Source: Elioraea tepidiphila DSM 17972
Lineage (GTDB): Bacteria; Pseudomonadota; Alphaproteobacteria; Acetobacterales; Acetobacteraceae
Assembly: GCF_000378465.1 (NCBI RefSeq)
Contig: NZ_KB899918.1
Span: 1-64,000, forward strand
Reading direction: 5' to 3'
DNA length: 64,000 nt
The notes under the pieces are model-generated. The model ran no database searches, had not been told where the DNA came from, and was given only the letters and a program-made list of their open reading frames with translations. Positions 1 through 9,484 of this stretch are shown in pieces. Made by a program: the position numbers and the translations under genes. Position 1 is the stretch's first letter, and the number at the start of each line of letters is the position of its first letter.

Positions 1-1
1 G

Positions 2-29
2 GCTGCTGGCCTCCAGCCCAGCCAGCAGC
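2..29. other. Inverted repeat downstream of bamE
   Basis: A perfect 9-bp inverted repeat (GCTGCTGGC at 2-10, GCCAGCAGC at 21-29) lies about 60 bases beyond the bamE stop. It could form the stem of a terminator for bamE, but any T-run would lie outside the window. Nothing else is recognisable in bases 1-91. Confidence 0.25.
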
Positions 30-91
30 TTGAATCAGAAAACCAAACGCGCCGGAACACCCAATCCGATTCCACCAGAAGGAATCAGGCT

Positions 92-571
92 CTAGATGCC
101 GCTGCCCGGCATGCGCCCGCTGTCCCTGCCCGGCGTGAACCGGCCGATATTGCCGAACAGCATCTGGAGGAAGTTGCGGTCATTGCCCGGCGTGGGCGTC
201 ACACGGGCCACCGGCGTGATCTCGGTCGCATCGTCCAGCCCGAGCGTTTCCACCTTCTGCACGACGCCGCGCTCATCGAACCGGATCGCCACCACGGTCT
301 GCTCGTCCACCGCCTGGGTCCGGCCGACGCGGGTGCGGGTGACGCTGCTGACATAGAACCAGGAATCGTCGCCGAAAGGCGCGGTGATCGAGGGCGAGCC
401 CAGCAGGGCCGCGACATCCGCGCGGGTCTGCACGCCCGGCACGATCTCCTCGAGCTGATAGGTCTCGACACGGTGGCCCCGTGTCTCCTTGGTCGGCGCG
501 ACCATCGCGCAGGCGCCGATCGTCAAGGCCGCCGCCAGCGCCACCCCGTGCCGGATCCGCACCACCGTCAT
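92..571 (-). CDS. bamE: Outer membrane assembly lipoprotein BamE (SmpA/OmlA family)
   Basis: The 159-residue product starts with a short hydrophobic leader ending in a lipobox-like I-G-A-C, so Cys21 is the probable lipidated residue. The SmpA/OmlA fold follows, including the family's 'lle-GSPS' turn and a 'W-F-Y-V' strand. BamE is an accessory lipoprotein of the BAM complex that inserts beta-barrel proteins in the outer membrane. I chose the ATG at 571 because the leader begins there; upstream codons in the frame are arginine-rich shadow. It is divergent from the cytochrome chaperone gene at 677, a common alphaproteobacterial arrangement. Confidence 0.85.
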   Translation of the reverse strand: MTVVRIRHGVALAAALTIGACAMVAPTKETRGHRVETYQLEEIVPGVQTRADVAALLGSPSITAPFGDDSWFYVSSVTRTRVGRTQAVDEQTVVAIRFDERGVVQKVETLGLDDATEITPVARVTPTPGNDRNFLQMLFGNIGRFTPGRDSGRMPGSGI

Positions 572-676
572 GACCGGGCTCCATGCTCCCCGTTCCGCGG
601 GTCGGATTGACCCGCCCCACCGGAACGCCATCTGATGCGGTGACACACTGTGCCCGGACCTGTCAATCGAGCCGCA

Positions 677-1225
677 ATGCCGCTCTCCCGCCTGTTCCGC
701 CGCCGCCCGTTCGAGCGCGAGGGCTATCTGCTCTACGGCGCGGCCGTCGCCGCGGCGCGCGAGCCCGCCTGGTATCGCGATCTCGGCGTGCCGGATACGC
801 TGGACGGACGGTTCGACATGGTCGCGCTGTTTGCCTTCCTGCTGATCGACCGCATGCGCGAGGAGCCGGGCGATCAGCCGCCGGCGCTGTCGCAGGCCGT
901 GTTCGACGCGATGTTCTCCGACATGGACCAGAACCTGCGCGAGATGGGTGTCGCCGATCTCGGCGTGGGCAAGCGGGTCAAGCGGATGTGGGAGGCGTTC
1001 CACGGCCGCGCGACCGCCTACACGGCGGCACTGGCCGAGGCGGATGATGCGGCCCTGGCGGCGGCCCTGTCGCGCAATGTGTGGCGCTCGGCCGGGCCGG
1101 TCGCCGCGGCGCAGCGCCTCGCCCGCGCCACGCGCCGGCAGCGCGCGCATCTCGGCGTCCAGCCCTTCGCGGCACTCTGCCGCGGCGAGGCGGCGTTCCT
1201 GCCTGCCGCCGAGTCGCTCACGTGA
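677..1225 (+). CDS. Ubiquinol-cytochrome c chaperone family protein
   Basis: This 182-residue protein matches the Ubiq_cyt_C_chap family (bacterial relatives of mitochondrial CBP3), with the conserved central stretch containing D-x-R-F-D-M, FLLIDRMR, FDAMFSDMD and a glycine-lysine 'VGKRVK' segment. The mitochondrial relatives assist cytochrome bc1 assembly; the bacterial role is inferred. An in-frame ATG at 650 also exists, but 677 begins the usual 'PLSRLFRRR' basic N terminus. The stop overlaps the GTG start of the next gene (GTGA), so the two are probably translationally coupled. Confidence 0.8.
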   Translation: MPLSRLFRRRPFEREGYLLYGAAVAAAREPAWYRDLGVPDTLDGRFDMVALFAFLLIDRMREEPGDQPPALSQAVFDAMFSDMDQNLREMGVADLGVGKRVKRMWEAFHGRATAYTAALAEADDAALAAALSRNVWRSAGPVAAAQRLARATRRQRAHLGVQPFAALCRGEAAFLPAAESLT

Positions 1226-1737
1226 CGCCCGCGCCCGAGTTCTCCCGCCTGGTCGAGACCGCTCGGCTGCGCGCGTCCGGCGAGGCCATCGAGATCGCCG
1301 CCAGCCCCGCCGAGTGCGCCGCTGTCGCCCGCCGCCTCGGGATCGAAGCCCTGGCGGTTCTCCGGGCCCGCGTGCAGCTCGTGCCCGCAGGCGGGGGCGT
1401 GATCGATGCCGAGGGCGTCATCCACGCGCGCCTGACCCAGGTCTGTGTGGTTTCGCTCGATCCCTTCGAGCAGACGCTCGACGTGCCGCTCAGGCTGGTG
1501 TTCCGCCCCGGCAGCGAAGCCGATCTCGCCGCCGATCAGACCGTCGATCCCGAGACCGAGGACGAGGTGCCCTACGAGGGCGGCCGGTTCGACCTCGGCG
1601 AGTCGGTGGTCGAGACCCTCGCTCTGGCCCTCGATCCCTGGCCACGCCGGCCGGGAGCGGTGCTCGAGGTGCCGCCCCCGGCCGAGGCGCCCGCCGACGG
1701 GCCGTTCGCCGCGCTCGCGCGCCGGCGCAAGAGCTGA
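1222..1737 (+). CDS. DUF177 (YceD family) protein
   Basis: The product is 171 residues and belongs to the DUF177/YceD family, whose gene is very often directly upstream of rpmF, as here. The family's 'V-x-R-x-C-V-V-S-L-D-P-F' core and an acidic 'DPETEDEVPYEGG' segment are visible. YceD is linked to 23S rRNA metabolism in some bacteria, but no enzymatic role is established. The start is a GTG inside the GTGA overlap with the upstream stop; earlier starts would run through the upstream gene. Confidence 0.8.
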   Translation: MTPAPEFSRLVETARLRASGEAIEIAASPAECAAVARRLGIEALAVLRARVQLVPAGGGVIDAEGVIHARLTQVCVVSLDPFEQTLDVPLRLVFRPGSEADLAADQTVDPETEDEVPYEGGRFDLGESVVETLALALDPWPRRPGAVLEVPPPAEAPADGPFAALARRRKS

Positions 1738-1871
1738 GACGGCTGCCCTGCTTCCTGCGCGCCCCAGGCCGACGCAGGTGCCGGGGACATGTAACTTTAC
1801 GGGGGTGCGGGCGTCTGCTAACCAGCCCCGTCCATCCCGTTTCCATTTTGTGACAAGGCGAGGCCCGTGCC

Positions 1872-2075
1872 ATGGCGGTCCCGAAGCGCAAGACGTCCCC
1901 CTCCCGGCGCAACATGCGGCGGTCGCACGAGGCCCTCGGCCGTGAGGCTCATGCCGAGTGCCCGAACTGCGGCGAGCTGAAGCGCCCGCACCATGTCTGC
2001 CCCTCCTGCGGGCACTATGACGGGCGCGAGGTCGCTCCTGCCGGCAAGACGCTGAAGGCGGTCGTCCGTCCCTGA
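1872..2075 (+). CDS. rpmF: 50S ribosomal protein L32
   Basis: At 67 residues this is a normal-length bL32. It begins [19 protein letters not shown], the family signature, and carries a zinc-ribbon made by C30/C33 and C43/C46, so it is the zinc-binding (C+) form. It is a component of the large ribosomal subunit. It is followed 54 bases later by plsX, the classic rpmF-plsX-fabH order that links ribosome and fatty-acid synthesis genes. The ATG has only a weak purine-rich leader. Confidence 0.97.
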   Translation: MAVPKRKTSPSRRNMRRSHEALGREAHAECPNCGELKRPHHVCPSCGHYDGREVAPAGKTLKAVVRP

Positions 2076-2129
2076 CGGGGCGGCGCGGCGTCCCCTGGCG
2101 CCCCGACCGATGACACGGAGCCCGACGCG

Positions 2130-3182
2130 GTGAGCGCGTCCGGTGTCCTCGCGATCGACGCGATGGGCGGCGACCGGGCCCCCGAGATCGTCATCGAGGG
2201 GCTGGAGATCGCCGCCGAGCGCCACCCGCAGGTTCGCTTCCTGCTCTTCGGCGACGAGGCGCGCGTGGCTCCGCTGCTCGCCGCGCATCCGCGCGCGTGC
2301 GCTGCCTCGACGCTGCGCCACGCGCCTGAGGCGGTGCCGAACGAGATGAAGCCCACCGCGGCCTTGCGGCTGCGCGGCAGCTCGATGCGGCTGGCGATCG
2401 ACGCGGTCGCCGCGGGCGACGCCGAGGGTGTGGTGTCCGCCGGCAACACGGGCGCCCTGATGGCGCTTGCCAAGATCGTGCTCAAGACGCTGCCCGGGAT
2501 CGACCGGCCGGCCATGGCGGGCATCGGCCCCTCGGCGCGCGGCGACTTCGTGATGCTCGATCTCGGCGCCAACGTGCAGTGCGACAGCCGCAACCTGGTC
2601 GAGTTCGCGGTGATGGGCGAGGTGTTCGCGCGCACCGTGCTGGGGCTCAACCAGCCCTCGATCGGCCTGCTGAATGTCGGTGCGGAGGAGCTGAAGGGCG
2701 ATGAGCGCGTGCGCGAGGCGGCCGAGGTGCTGAAGGCGAGCCCGATCGCGCCGCTGTTCCACGGTTTCGTCGAGGGCCACGACATCGCCGCCGGCACGGT
2801 CGATGTGGTGGTGACGGACGGGTTCACCGGCAATGTCGCGCTCAAGACCGGTGAGGGCACGCTCAAGCTGGTGCGCGACCTCCTGCGCGAGGTGTTCTCC
2901 TCCTCGATCGCGGCCAAGCTCGGCTACGTGCTCGCCCGGCCCGCGCTCGAGCGGCTGCGCGAGTGGCTCGATCCGCGGCGTTACAACGGCGCTGTCCTGG
3001 TGGGGCTGAACGGCGTGGTCGTGAAGAGCCACGGGGGCACCGACGCGCTGGGCTTCGCCCATGCGACGGACCTCGCGATCGACATGGTGCTGCACCGCTT
3101 CAACGCGCGGATCCGCGACGAGCTGACACGCATGCGCCCGGCCGAAATGCAGGTGCCCGTCACGTCCGCAATGGCAGGGTGA
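2130..3182 (+). CDS. plsX: Phosphate acyltransferase PlsX
   Basis: PlsX converts acyl-ACP to acyl-phosphate, the acyl donor for PlsY in glycerophospholipid synthesis. The 350-residue length is typical. Family hallmarks are the N-terminal '[14 protein letters not shown]', '[11 protein letters not shown]', '[10 protein letters not shown]' and '[16 protein letters not shown]'. The start is a GTG; a downstream ATG would remove the first strand. It sits one base before fabH, so co-translation with the next step of lipid synthesis is likely. Confidence 0.96.
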   Translation: MSASGVLAIDAMGGDRAPEIVIEGLEIAAERHPQVRFLLFGDEARVAPLLAAHPRACAASTLRHAPEAVPNEMKPTAALRLRGSSMRLAIDAVAAGDAEGVVSAGNTGALMALAKIVLKTLPGIDRPAMAGIGPSARGDFVMLDLGANVQCDSRNLVEFAVMGEVFARTVLGLNQPSIGLLNVGAEELKGDERVREAAEVLKASPIAPLFHGFVEGHDIAAGTVDVVVTDGFTGNVALKTGEGTLKLVRDLLREVFSSSIAAKLGYVLARPALERLREWLDPRRYNGAVLVGLNGVVVKSHGGTDALGFAHATDLAIDMVLHRFNARIRDELTRMRPAEMQVPVTSAMAG

Positions 3183-3183
3183 G

Positions 3184-4194
3184 ATGAAGACCGAGACCGC
3201 GCGCGAGGCGTTGCGCACCACCGCGATCCGTTCCGTGATCGCCGGCTATGGCGGCTACCTGCCCGAGCGCGTCGTGACCAATGCCGAGCTCTCGACGCGC
3301 ATCGACACCTCGGATGAGTGGATCGTCGAGCGCACGGGGATCCGCGAGCGCCGGATCGCCCGTGAGGGGGAGCTTGCCTCCGATCTCGGCGCCGCGGCCG
3401 CGCGCGCGGCGCTGGCCGATGCCGGCATCGCGCCAGAGGAGGTGGACGGGATCGTGCTCGCGACCTCGACCCCCGACCAGACCTACCCCGCGACGGCCGT
3501 GCGGGTGCAGGCCAAGCTCGGCATCCATCGCGGCTTCGCCTTCGACGTTGCCGCCGTGTGCACCGGTTTCATCTACGCCCTCTCCGTGGCGGATGCGATG
3601 ATCCGCGCCGGCCACGGGCGCTGCGTGCTCGTGGTCGGCACGGAGGTGAACTCGCGCATCCTCGACTGGTCCGACCGTGGCACCTGCGTGCTGTTCGGCG
3701 ACGGGGCAGGGGCGGTGGTGCTGCGCGCGGCCGAAGGCGTCGCCGGCGGGGCCGGACCGGGCGTCCTTTCGACGCATCTGCACGCCGACGGAGCCCATGC
3801 CGACATCCTCTATGTCGATGGCGGCCCAGGCAGCACGGGCACGGCCGGCCATGTGCGGATGCACGGTCGCGAGGTGTTCCGCCACGCGGTCGCGAAGCTC
3901 TCGGCGGTGGTGGACGAGGCGCTGGCGGCCAACGGGCTCGACCACGGGGCGGTGGACTGGCTGGTGCCGCACCAGGCGAACCTCCGCATCATCGAGGCCA
4001 TGGCGAAGAAGCTTCACCTGCCGATCGAGCGCGTGGTCGTCACGGTGGACCGCCACGCCAACACCTCGGCCGCCTCGATCCCGCTGGCGCTGGCTGAGGC
4101 GCATGGCGACGGGCGGCTGCGGCCGGGCCAGCTCGTGCTGATGGAGGCGATCGGCGGCGGCCTGACCTGGGGGGCGGCGCTGGTCCGCCTGTAG
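3184..4194 (+). CDS. fabH: 3-oxoacyl-ACP synthase III (KAS III)
   Basis: FabH condenses acetyl-CoA with malonyl-ACP to start fatty-acid elongation. The Cys-His-Asn catalytic triad is complete: C126 (VAAVCTGF), H263 (VPHQAN) and N293 (HANTSAAS). The CoA-binding '[14 protein letters not shown]' motif lies near residue 45. The 336-residue length is normal. The gene starts one base after the plsX stop, in the same operon. Confidence 0.96.
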   Translation: MKTETAREALRTTAIRSVIAGYGGYLPERVVTNAELSTRIDTSDEWIVERTGIRERRIAREGELASDLGAAAARAALADAGIAPEEVDGIVLATSTPDQTYPATAVRVQAKLGIHRGFAFDVAAVCTGFIYALSVADAMIRAGHGRCVLVVGTEVNSRILDWSDRGTCVLFGDGAGAVVLRAAEGVAGGAGPGVLSTHLHADGAHADILYVDGGPGSTGTAGHVRMHGREVFRHAVAKLSAVVDEALAANGLDHGAVDWLVPHQANLRIIEAMAKKLHLPIERVVVTVDRHANTSAASIPLALAEAHGDGRLRPGQLVLMEAIGGGLTWGAALVRL

Positions 4195-4250
4195 CGGGCT
4201 GCGGCACAATTCGCAACCATCGACCTAACTCCCTGACTTTGCGCCATTCG

Positions 4251-4278
4251 TTGACGTGGGGCATCGGTCACTGATACG
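4251..4278 (+). promoter_or_regulatory. Candidate sigma-70 promoter for ihfA-merR
   Basis: A TTGACG box (4251-4256, 5 of 6 to consensus) is separated by 16 bases from GATACG (4273-4278, 3 of 6). It lies about 40 bases upstream of the ihfA ATG in the 123-base gap after fabH. The call rests on spacing and a good -35 only. Confidence 0.4.
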
Positions 4279-4317
4279 GTCGCGTCGACGTGAAGAGAGC
4301 ACAACCAAGGGACGTGG

Positions 4318-4635
4318 ATGGCCGGGCAGACCGTGACGCGCGCGCAGCTGGCGGAGTCGGTCTATGAGCAGGTCGGCCTGTCACGCAACGAGTCCGCGCA
4401 GCTTCTTGAGACGGTGCTGGAACTGGTCGCTGGTGCCCTGGAGGCCGGGGAGTCGGTGAAGATCAGCTCGTTCGGCACCTTCGCCGTGCGCCAGAAGGGG
4501 CGCCGCATCGGCCGCAATCCCAAGACCGGGGTCGAGGTGCCCATTCTGCCGCGCAAGGTGCTCGTCTTCCGGCCAAGCCAGGTGCTGAAGGCCCGCATCA
4601 ACGGCCAGCCGGTGCCCGCCGGCGACGACGCATGA
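4318..4635 (+). CDS. ihfA: Integration host factor subunit alpha
   Basis: The 105-residue protein is a DNABII-family member with the beta-arm signature '[24 protein letters not shown]' split around residues 41-64. The arm proline follows in '[16 protein letters not shown]'. The N-terminal '[20 protein letters not shown]' is typical of the alpha subunit rather than HU. With IhfB it bends DNA in recombination, replication and sigma-54 transcription. Its stop overlaps the ATG of the MerR gene by four bases (ATGA). Confidence 0.93.
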   Translation: MAGQTVTRAQLAESVYEQVGLSRNESAQLLETVLELVAGALEAGESVKISSFGTFAVRQKGRRIGRNPKTGVEVPILPRKVLVFRPSQVLKARINGQPVPAGDDA

Positions 4636-5204
4636 GCGGCGACGACAAGGACGGTACGGACCGCCCGCGTGGCCGCAAGGCGCCCTCGGCGTTCCGCACG
4701 ATCAGCGAGGTCGCCGACGAGCTTCATATCCCGCAGCACGTGCTGCGCTTCTGGGAGACCAAGTTCCCGCAGCTCGCGCCCCTCAAGCGCGGTGGCGGCC
4801 GGCGCTACTACCGGCCCGAGGACATCGAGCTGCTGCGCCGGATCAGCGACCTGCTCTACATCCAGGGCTACACGATCAAGGGCGTGCAGCGGCTCCTGCG
4901 CGACGGCCCGGCCGAGGACGAGGCCGCGATCGCCGAAGCCGAGCGTGCGGCCGAGGCACCGGAGCCCGGCCGGCCGCAACTGCCCCTGCCTGGCCTGCCG
5001 GCTGGCCCCGCCCCTGCACGGGCGGCCGGGGCGAAGCCGGTCGTGCGCGTGCGTGCCGAGGGGGCGCCCGCGACCGTGCCTCCAGCCTCCGATCCGCGCG
5101 CGGCCGAGCGGCTCGCCGTGCTGAAGGCGGCGCTTGCCGAGGCGCTGCAGGAACTCGGCGCGATCCGCGATCTGATCGCCCGCGCAGCCCGCCGCCGCGG
5201 TTGA
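4632..5204 (+). CDS. MerR family transcriptional regulator
   Basis: The N-terminal MerR winged helix-turn-helix occupies roughly residues 18-85 ('[21 protein letters not shown]', then '[18 protein letters not shown]'). The C-terminal half is a proline/alanine-rich linker and a short helix, with no cysteine effector site. This is the MerR protein that follows ihfA in many alphaproteobacteria; its targets are not established. It overlaps ihfA by four bases. The tRNA-Pro begins 33 bases after the stop. Confidence 0.9.
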   Translation: MSGDDKDGTDRPRGRKAPSAFRTISEVADELHIPQHVLRFWETKFPQLAPLKRGGGRRYYRPEDIELLRRISDLLYIQGYTIKGVQRLLRDGPAEDEAAIAEAERAAEAPEPGRPQLPLPGLPAGPAPARAAGAKPVVRVRAEGAPATVPPASDPRAAERLAVLKAALAEALQELGAIRDLIARAARRRG

Positions 5205-5237
5205 CTTCCGGGGCTCCGCGCGCGATGTGACGCCGGT

Positions 5238-5314
5238 CGGAGCGTAGCGCAGCCTGGTAGCGCATCAGTCTGGGGGACTGGGGGTCGTGGGTTCGAATCC
5301 CGCCGCTCCGACCA
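5238..5314 (+). tRNA. tRNA-Pro (anticodon GGG)
   Basis: A complete 77-nt cloverleaf: acceptor stem CGGAGCG/CGCTCCG, D stem GCGC/GCGC, anticodon stem TCAGT/ACTGG with loop CTGGGGG giving anticodon GGG, T arm with GTTCGAAT, discriminator A and an encoded CCA (5312-5314). All four stems pair, with one G-U at the base of the anticodon stem. It decodes CCC/CCU proline codons, which suits this GC-rich genome. Confidence 0.96.
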
Positions 5315-5413
5315 TTGCCTTCTGCGAGAGTCTCCTGTGACGAGGATGCGGCGCGTTGCGCTAGGATCCGATGGACCATGATGTCGGGTCATCCGGACCT
5401 TCGTCATCAGCGG

Positions 5414-5442
5414 TTGTCATCTAAGCTTCATCGTTCTGCAAT
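5414..5442 (+). promoter_or_regulatory. Probable Pho box and promoter of the pst operon
   Basis: Two direct half-sites spaced 11 bases apart, TTGTCAT (5414-5420) and GCTTCAT (5425-5431), resemble the PhoB consensus of two CTGTCAT units; the first matches 6 of 7. A third CGTCAT lies at 5402-5407. TGCAAT at 5437-5442 could serve as the -10. It lies about 100 bases upstream of pstS, and phoB is in the same operon, so PhoB autoregulation is likely. The rest of 5315-5532 shows nothing else. Confidence 0.5.
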
Positions 5443-5532
5443 CGTGGAGTCTCCGATGGGGCCTAGGGTCCCGCCCGGCTGATGAAACGCTATGCGGGAT
5501 CGTCCGCGTAAGCCAGTCATCGAAGGAGGGAG

Positions 5533-6591
5533 ATGATGAGTCACCGCACGGTGGTCGCCGCGATCGTCGCGTCGGCTGTTCTCGGCCTTGCCGCCGCTCC
5601 GACTGAGGTCATGGCACAGGCCCGCGACCAGATCCGCATCGTCGGTTCCTCGACGGTGTTCCCGTTCACCACGGCCGTCGCTGAGCAGTTCGGCCGTGCG
5701 GGCCGCTTCCGCACGCCGGTTGTCGAATCGACGGGCACAGGCGGAGGCATGCGCCTGTTCTGCGCCGGCATTGGTCCCGCCCACCCCGACTTCACGAATG
5801 CCTCGCGCCGGATGACAGCAGCCGAGTTCGACACCTGCCAGCGCAACGGCGTCACGGAGATCATCGAGATGCCGGTTGGCTTCGACGGCATCGTGATCGC
5901 CGTCCGCAAGGGCTCGCCCAAGTTCGACCTCACGCGGGAGCAGATCTGGAAGGCGCTCGCGCGGCAGGTGCCGGTGAACGGCCAGCTGGTCAACAACCCC
6001 TACCAGCGGTGGAACGAGATCGACCCCTCGCTCCCGAACGCACCGATCGAGATCATCGGCCCGCCGCCGACCTCGGGCACGCGCGACAGCTTCGTCGAGC
6101 TCGTGCTTGACGTCGGCTGCCGTAACGTTCCCGAGATTCGCGCGATCCAGGATAACCGCGCGCGCCAGCAGGCGTGCCAGGCGATCCGCGAGGACGGGAA
6201 GTTCGTTGAGGGCGGCGAGAACGACAACCTCATCGTCCAGCGTCTGGCGGCCGACCGGACCGGCACGCTGATGGGAGTCTTTGGTTTCAGCTATCTCGAC
6301 CAGAACACCGACAAGATCGAGGGCAAGACGGTCGACGGCGTCGAGCCCACCTATGAGAACATCGCATCCGGCAAGTATCCCGTCTCGCGCTCGATGTTCG
6401 TCTATGCCAAGCGGGCGCACATCGACGTGATCCCGGGCATGCGCGAGTTCATCGCCGAGTACATGAGCGATCGCGCCATGAATGCTGAGACGGGCTACCT
6501 CGCGCAGCGTGGTTTGATCGTGCACCCGGCCGCGAACCGCGCCCGATTCCGGGAAGAGGTGATGAACCTGCGTCTGATGACCCGTCCGTGA
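5533..6591 (+). CDS. pstS: Phosphate ABC transporter substrate-binding protein PstS
   Basis: A 352-residue periplasmic phosphate-binding protein with a Sec signal peptide ending near 'EVMAQA'. The mature N terminus 'IRIVGSSTVFPFTTAVAEQF' and the 'ESTGTGGGMRLFC' loop are the phosphate-binding motifs of the PstS family, and 'PPTSGTRDSFVEL' forms another anion-binding turn. A strong GGAGGG Shine-Dalgarno precedes the tandem ATGs at 5533 and 5536, so either could be used. An intrinsic terminator follows before pstC, which should raise PstS over the membrane components. Confidence 0.93.
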   Translation: MMSHRTVVAAIVASAVLGLAAAPTEVMAQARDQIRIVGSSTVFPFTTAVAEQFGRAGRFRTPVVESTGTGGGMRLFCAGIGPAHPDFTNASRRMTAAEFDTCQRNGVTEIIEMPVGFDGIVIAVRKGSPKFDLTREQIWKALARQVPVNGQLVNNPYQRWNEIDPSLPNAPIEIIGPPPTSGTRDSFVELVLDVGCRNVPEIRAIQDNRARQQACQAIREDGKFVEGGENDNLIVQRLAADRTGTLMGVFGFSYLDQNTDKIEGKTVDGVEPTYENIASGKYPVSRSMFVYAKRAHIDVIPGMREFIAEYMSDRAMNAETGYLAQRGLIVHPAANRARFREEVMNLRLMTRP

Positions 6592-6600
6592 GTGTCGCTG

Positions 6601-6634
6601 AGCAGGCCCGTATCGCAGCGGGCCTGCTTCTTTT
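6601..6634 (+). terminator. Intrinsic terminator between pstS and pstC
   Basis: A perfect 10-bp stem (AGCAGGCCCG at 6601-6610, CGGGCCTGCT at 6619-6628) with an 8-base loop is followed by TCTTTT. It begins nine bases after the pstS stop. Because pstC continues on the same strand, it probably acts as a partial terminator. Confidence 0.85.
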
Positions 6635-6709
6635 CGCGTCCCCGCCGGTGGTTCGAAAACCTGTCGGTCCCGGACGCATGAGTGCCGTCAGCAGCAGAAG
6701 CAGAGGCCG

Positions 6710-8095
6710 ATGGCCATGACCGCTGGAGTTCTCGCCCTCGTCCTCTGTGTTCTCTGCTTCGCCGGATTCTGGCTTGGCCGCCAGGAAGCCGTGCGCATCC
6801 GTTCCGGTGGGGTGCAGCCTCACAGCCTTCCCTCCTACTATGGGAGCTATGTCGCGCTGGTGTGCGGCATTCCCGCCTCGCTCGCCTTGCTGATCTGGAT
6901 CTCGGCCGCCGACTCGCTCGTGCGGCAGTTCGTGATCGCGGGGTTGCCGGATCATCTCAGCGCCCTGCCGGAAGGCGACCTGGCCCTGCTGCTGACGGAT
7001 GTTCGGAACATGGCCTATGGCCGTGTACCGCTGAACACGGCGCGCCCGGAAATCGTCGGCGCGGTCGAGCACTATCTGCGACTCGGCGAGATTAGCCGGT
7101 GGCTGATGTGGCTTGTGGTCCTGGCCCTCGCCATCGGCGGCTTGCTCCTGGGGCGTCGTATGGTCTCGGCCGAATTCCGCGCCCGGAACGCCGTCGAGCA
7201 GATCCTCAATATCCTGCTGATCGCGAGCTCGACCGTCGCGGTGCTGACAACCATCGCAATCGTGCTGTCGCTGATCTTCGAGGCCTTGCGCTTCTTCGCC
7301 AAAGTTCCTGTCACTGAGTTCCTGTTCGGCCTCACTTGGAGCCCGCAGACGGCGCTCCGCGCGGAACAGGTCGGGGCGTCTGGAGCGTTCGGGGCCGTTC
7401 CGCTGATCACAGGCACGATGCTGATCAGCGTCATCGCCATGCTCGTCGCCGTGCCGACAGGCCTGATGGCAGCGGTCTACATGAGCGAGTTCATGCCGGG
7501 GCGCCTGCGCGCGGTGGTGAAGCCGGTGCTCGAGATTCTCGCCGGGATTCCGACGGTTGTTTACGGCTTCTTCGCCGCGCTGACGGTCGCGCCCCTGGTG
7601 CGCGATGCCGGCATGGCGATCGGCCTGAACGTCGCCTCGCAATCGGCCCTGGCCGCGGGTGTCGTGATGGGGATCATGATCATCCCCTTCGTCTCCTCCC
7701 TGTCGGATGACGTGCTCAACGCCGTCCCGAACTCACTTCGCGAGGGCAGCTACGGGCTGGGCGCCACCCAGGCCGAGACGATCAAGCTCGTGCTGCTGCC
7801 GGCAGCGCTGCCTGGCATCGTCGCGTCCGTCATCCTCGCGTTCAGCCGGGCCCTGGGCGAGACGATGATCGTGGTGATGGCCGCAGGGCTCGCAGCAAAC
7901 ATAACCATCAACCCCCTCGATGCGGTGACCACGGTCACCGTCCACATCGCCGCGCTGCTGGTGGGTGATCAGGAGTTCGACAGCGCGAAGACGCTTTCGG
8001 CGTTCGCGCTCGGCCTCCTGCTCTTCGTCGTGACGCTGACACTGAACGTCATTGCCCAGCGCGTGGTGAAGAAGTATCGGGAACAGTATGAATAG
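6710..8095 (+). CDS. pstC: Phosphate ABC transporter permease PstC
   Basis: PstC is one of two inner-membrane permeases of the high-affinity phosphate importer. At 461 residues it is the long form, with an N-terminal extension holding extra membrane segments before the core permease domain (about residues 220-460). The EAA loop is seen as 'EGSYGLGATQAETIKLVLLPAALPGI'-like sequence near residue 345, the contact site for PstB. The 'GGLLLGRR' and 'FGAVPLITGTMLIS' segments are typical. It overlaps pstA by eight bases. Confidence 0.92.
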   Translation: MAMTAGVLALVLCVLCFAGFWLGRQEAVRIRSGGVQPHSLPSYYGSYVALVCGIPASLALLIWISAADSLVRQFVIAGLPDHLSALPEGDLALLLTDVRNMAYGRVPLNTARPEIVGAVEHYLRLGEISRWLMWLVVLALAIGGLLLGRRMVSAEFRARNAVEQILNILLIASSTVAVLTTIAIVLSLIFEALRFFAKVPVTEFLFGLTWSPQTALRAEQVGASGAFGAVPLITGTMLISVIAMLVAVPTGLMAAVYMSEFMPGRLRAVVKPVLEILAGIPTVVYGFFAALTVAPLVRDAGMAIGLNVASQSALAAGVVMGIMIIPFVSSLSDDVLNAVPNSLREGSYGLGATQAETIKLVLLPAALPGIVASVILAFSRALGETMIVVMAAGLAANITINPLDAVTTVTVHIAALLVGDQEFDSAKTLSAFALGLLLFVVTLTLNVIAQRVVKKYREQYE

Positions 8096-9482
8096 GTCTT
8101 CCATGATGCAGCCTCTGCATGCGCCGCCCAATGAGGCGGGCGTCTCCGCACTGCCGCGGCGTGTCGCCGAGAGCATGATGCCGACTGAGGAGCGGATCGG
8201 ATCGCGCCACACGGATGCGGCTGCAGAGGCACGCCTGCGCGCACGCTACGCGGCACAGCGCCGCTTCAAGGCTTACGGCGTGCTTGCAATCGGTGTCGCG
8301 ATCGGCGCCCTTCTTTGGCTCCTGATCACCTTGCTCTCGAACGGCGTCACGGCATTCGTGCAGACGAACTTGCGCCTGGCGATCACCTTCGATCCCGCCG
8401 TAGTCGATCCGCAGGGCAACCAATCGCCGGAGTCGCTCGCTCAGGGTGACTTCGGACGGGTCATCCGCGACGCGCTGCGCCAGCGCTTCCCCGACGCGCA
8501 AGGGCGTGTTGCGGTGCGGAACCTGCTCGCTCTCCTGTCCTCCGGCGCGGAATTCGAGTTGCGTGACAGGGTGATCGCCGATCCGTCCATGATCGGTACC
8601 ACGCAGCCGGTTTGGGTGCTCGCCTCCTCCGATGTGGACATGTTCCGCAAGGGGTTTTTCGAGAAGGCCGCGGACGGGGGCGCGGGGGGGCGGCTCAACG
8701 CGCAACAGGTGGCGTGGATCGAGGAGCTCGCGGCGTCGGGCGACCTCGCACTGCAATGGAACAGGTTGTTCTTCAAGGCGGGAGACTCGCGCGACCCCGA
8801 ACTGGTCGGAGTGCTCGGAGGCGTGCTCGGATCGTTCTTCACCCTCTTCGTCTGCTTGGTCCTGGCATTCCCGTTTGGAGTCGCCGCAGCCATCTACCTG
8901 GAGGAGTTTGCACCGAAGAATCGCTTCACCGATATCATCGAGGTAAACATCAACAACCTTGCTGCTGTACCCTCGATCATCTTCGGATTGCTTGGCCTCG
9001 CGGTCTTCTTGAACTTCTTCGGCATGCCACGCTCTGCGCCCCTTGTTGGAGGTATCGTGCTGGCGCTGATGAGCCTGCCGACCATCATCATCGCTTCGCG
9101 AGCGGCTCTGCGGGCCGTACCGCCCTCGATCCGAGAGGCCGCCTACGGCCTCGGCGCGTCGAAGATGCAGGTCGTCCTGCACCACGTGCTTCCGCTCGGC
9201 CTGCCCGGAATGCTGACTGGCTCGATCATCGCCATGGCGCAAGCATTGGGCGAGACCGCGCCGCTCCTCATGATCGGCATGGTCGCGTTCATCGTTGACA
9301 TCCCGCAGGGGCTCACCTCTTCGGCGACCGCACTGCCGGTGCAGATCTTTATGTGGGCGGACAATCCCGAACGCGGCTTCGTCGAGAAGACCTCGGCAGC
9401 CATCATCGTGTTGCTTGCGTTTCTGCTCACGATGAACGCGATTGCCATCTTCCTCCGCAAGAAGTTCGAACGCAGGTGGTGA
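8088..9482 (+). CDS. pstA: Phosphate ABC transporter permease PstA
   Basis: This is the second permease of the phosphate importer. The 464-residue length indicates the long PstA form with a DUF3333-type N-terminal domain (about 40-240) followed by the permease core. The EAA loop '[20 protein letters not shown]' occurs near residue 350, and '[12 protein letters not shown]' follows. Several ATGs lie near the start (8088, 8103, 8106). I kept 8088, which overlaps the pstC stop, but the exact start is uncertain. Confidence 0.92.
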   Translation: MNRSSMMQPLHAPPNEAGVSALPRRVAESMMPTEERIGSRHTDAAAEARLRARYAAQRRFKAYGVLAIGVAIGALLWLLITLLSNGVTAFVQTNLRLAITFDPAVVDPQGNQSPESLAQGDFGRVIRDALRQRFPDAQGRVAVRNLLALLSSGAEFELRDRVIADPSMIGTTQPVWVLASSDVDMFRKGFFEKAADGGAGGRLNAQQVAWIEELAASGDLALQWNRLFFKAGDSRDPELVGVLGGVLGSFFTLFVCLVLAFPFGVAAAIYLEEFAPKNRFTDIIEVNINNLAAVPSIIFGLLGLAVFLNFFGMPRSAPLVGGIVLALMSLPTIIIASRAALRAVPPSIREAAYGLGASKMQVVLHHVLPLGLPGMLTGSIIAMAQALGETAPLLMIGMVAFIVDIPQGLTSSATALPVQIFMWADNPERGFVEKTSAAIIVLLAFLLTMNAIAIFLRKKFERRW

Positions 9483-9484
9483 CC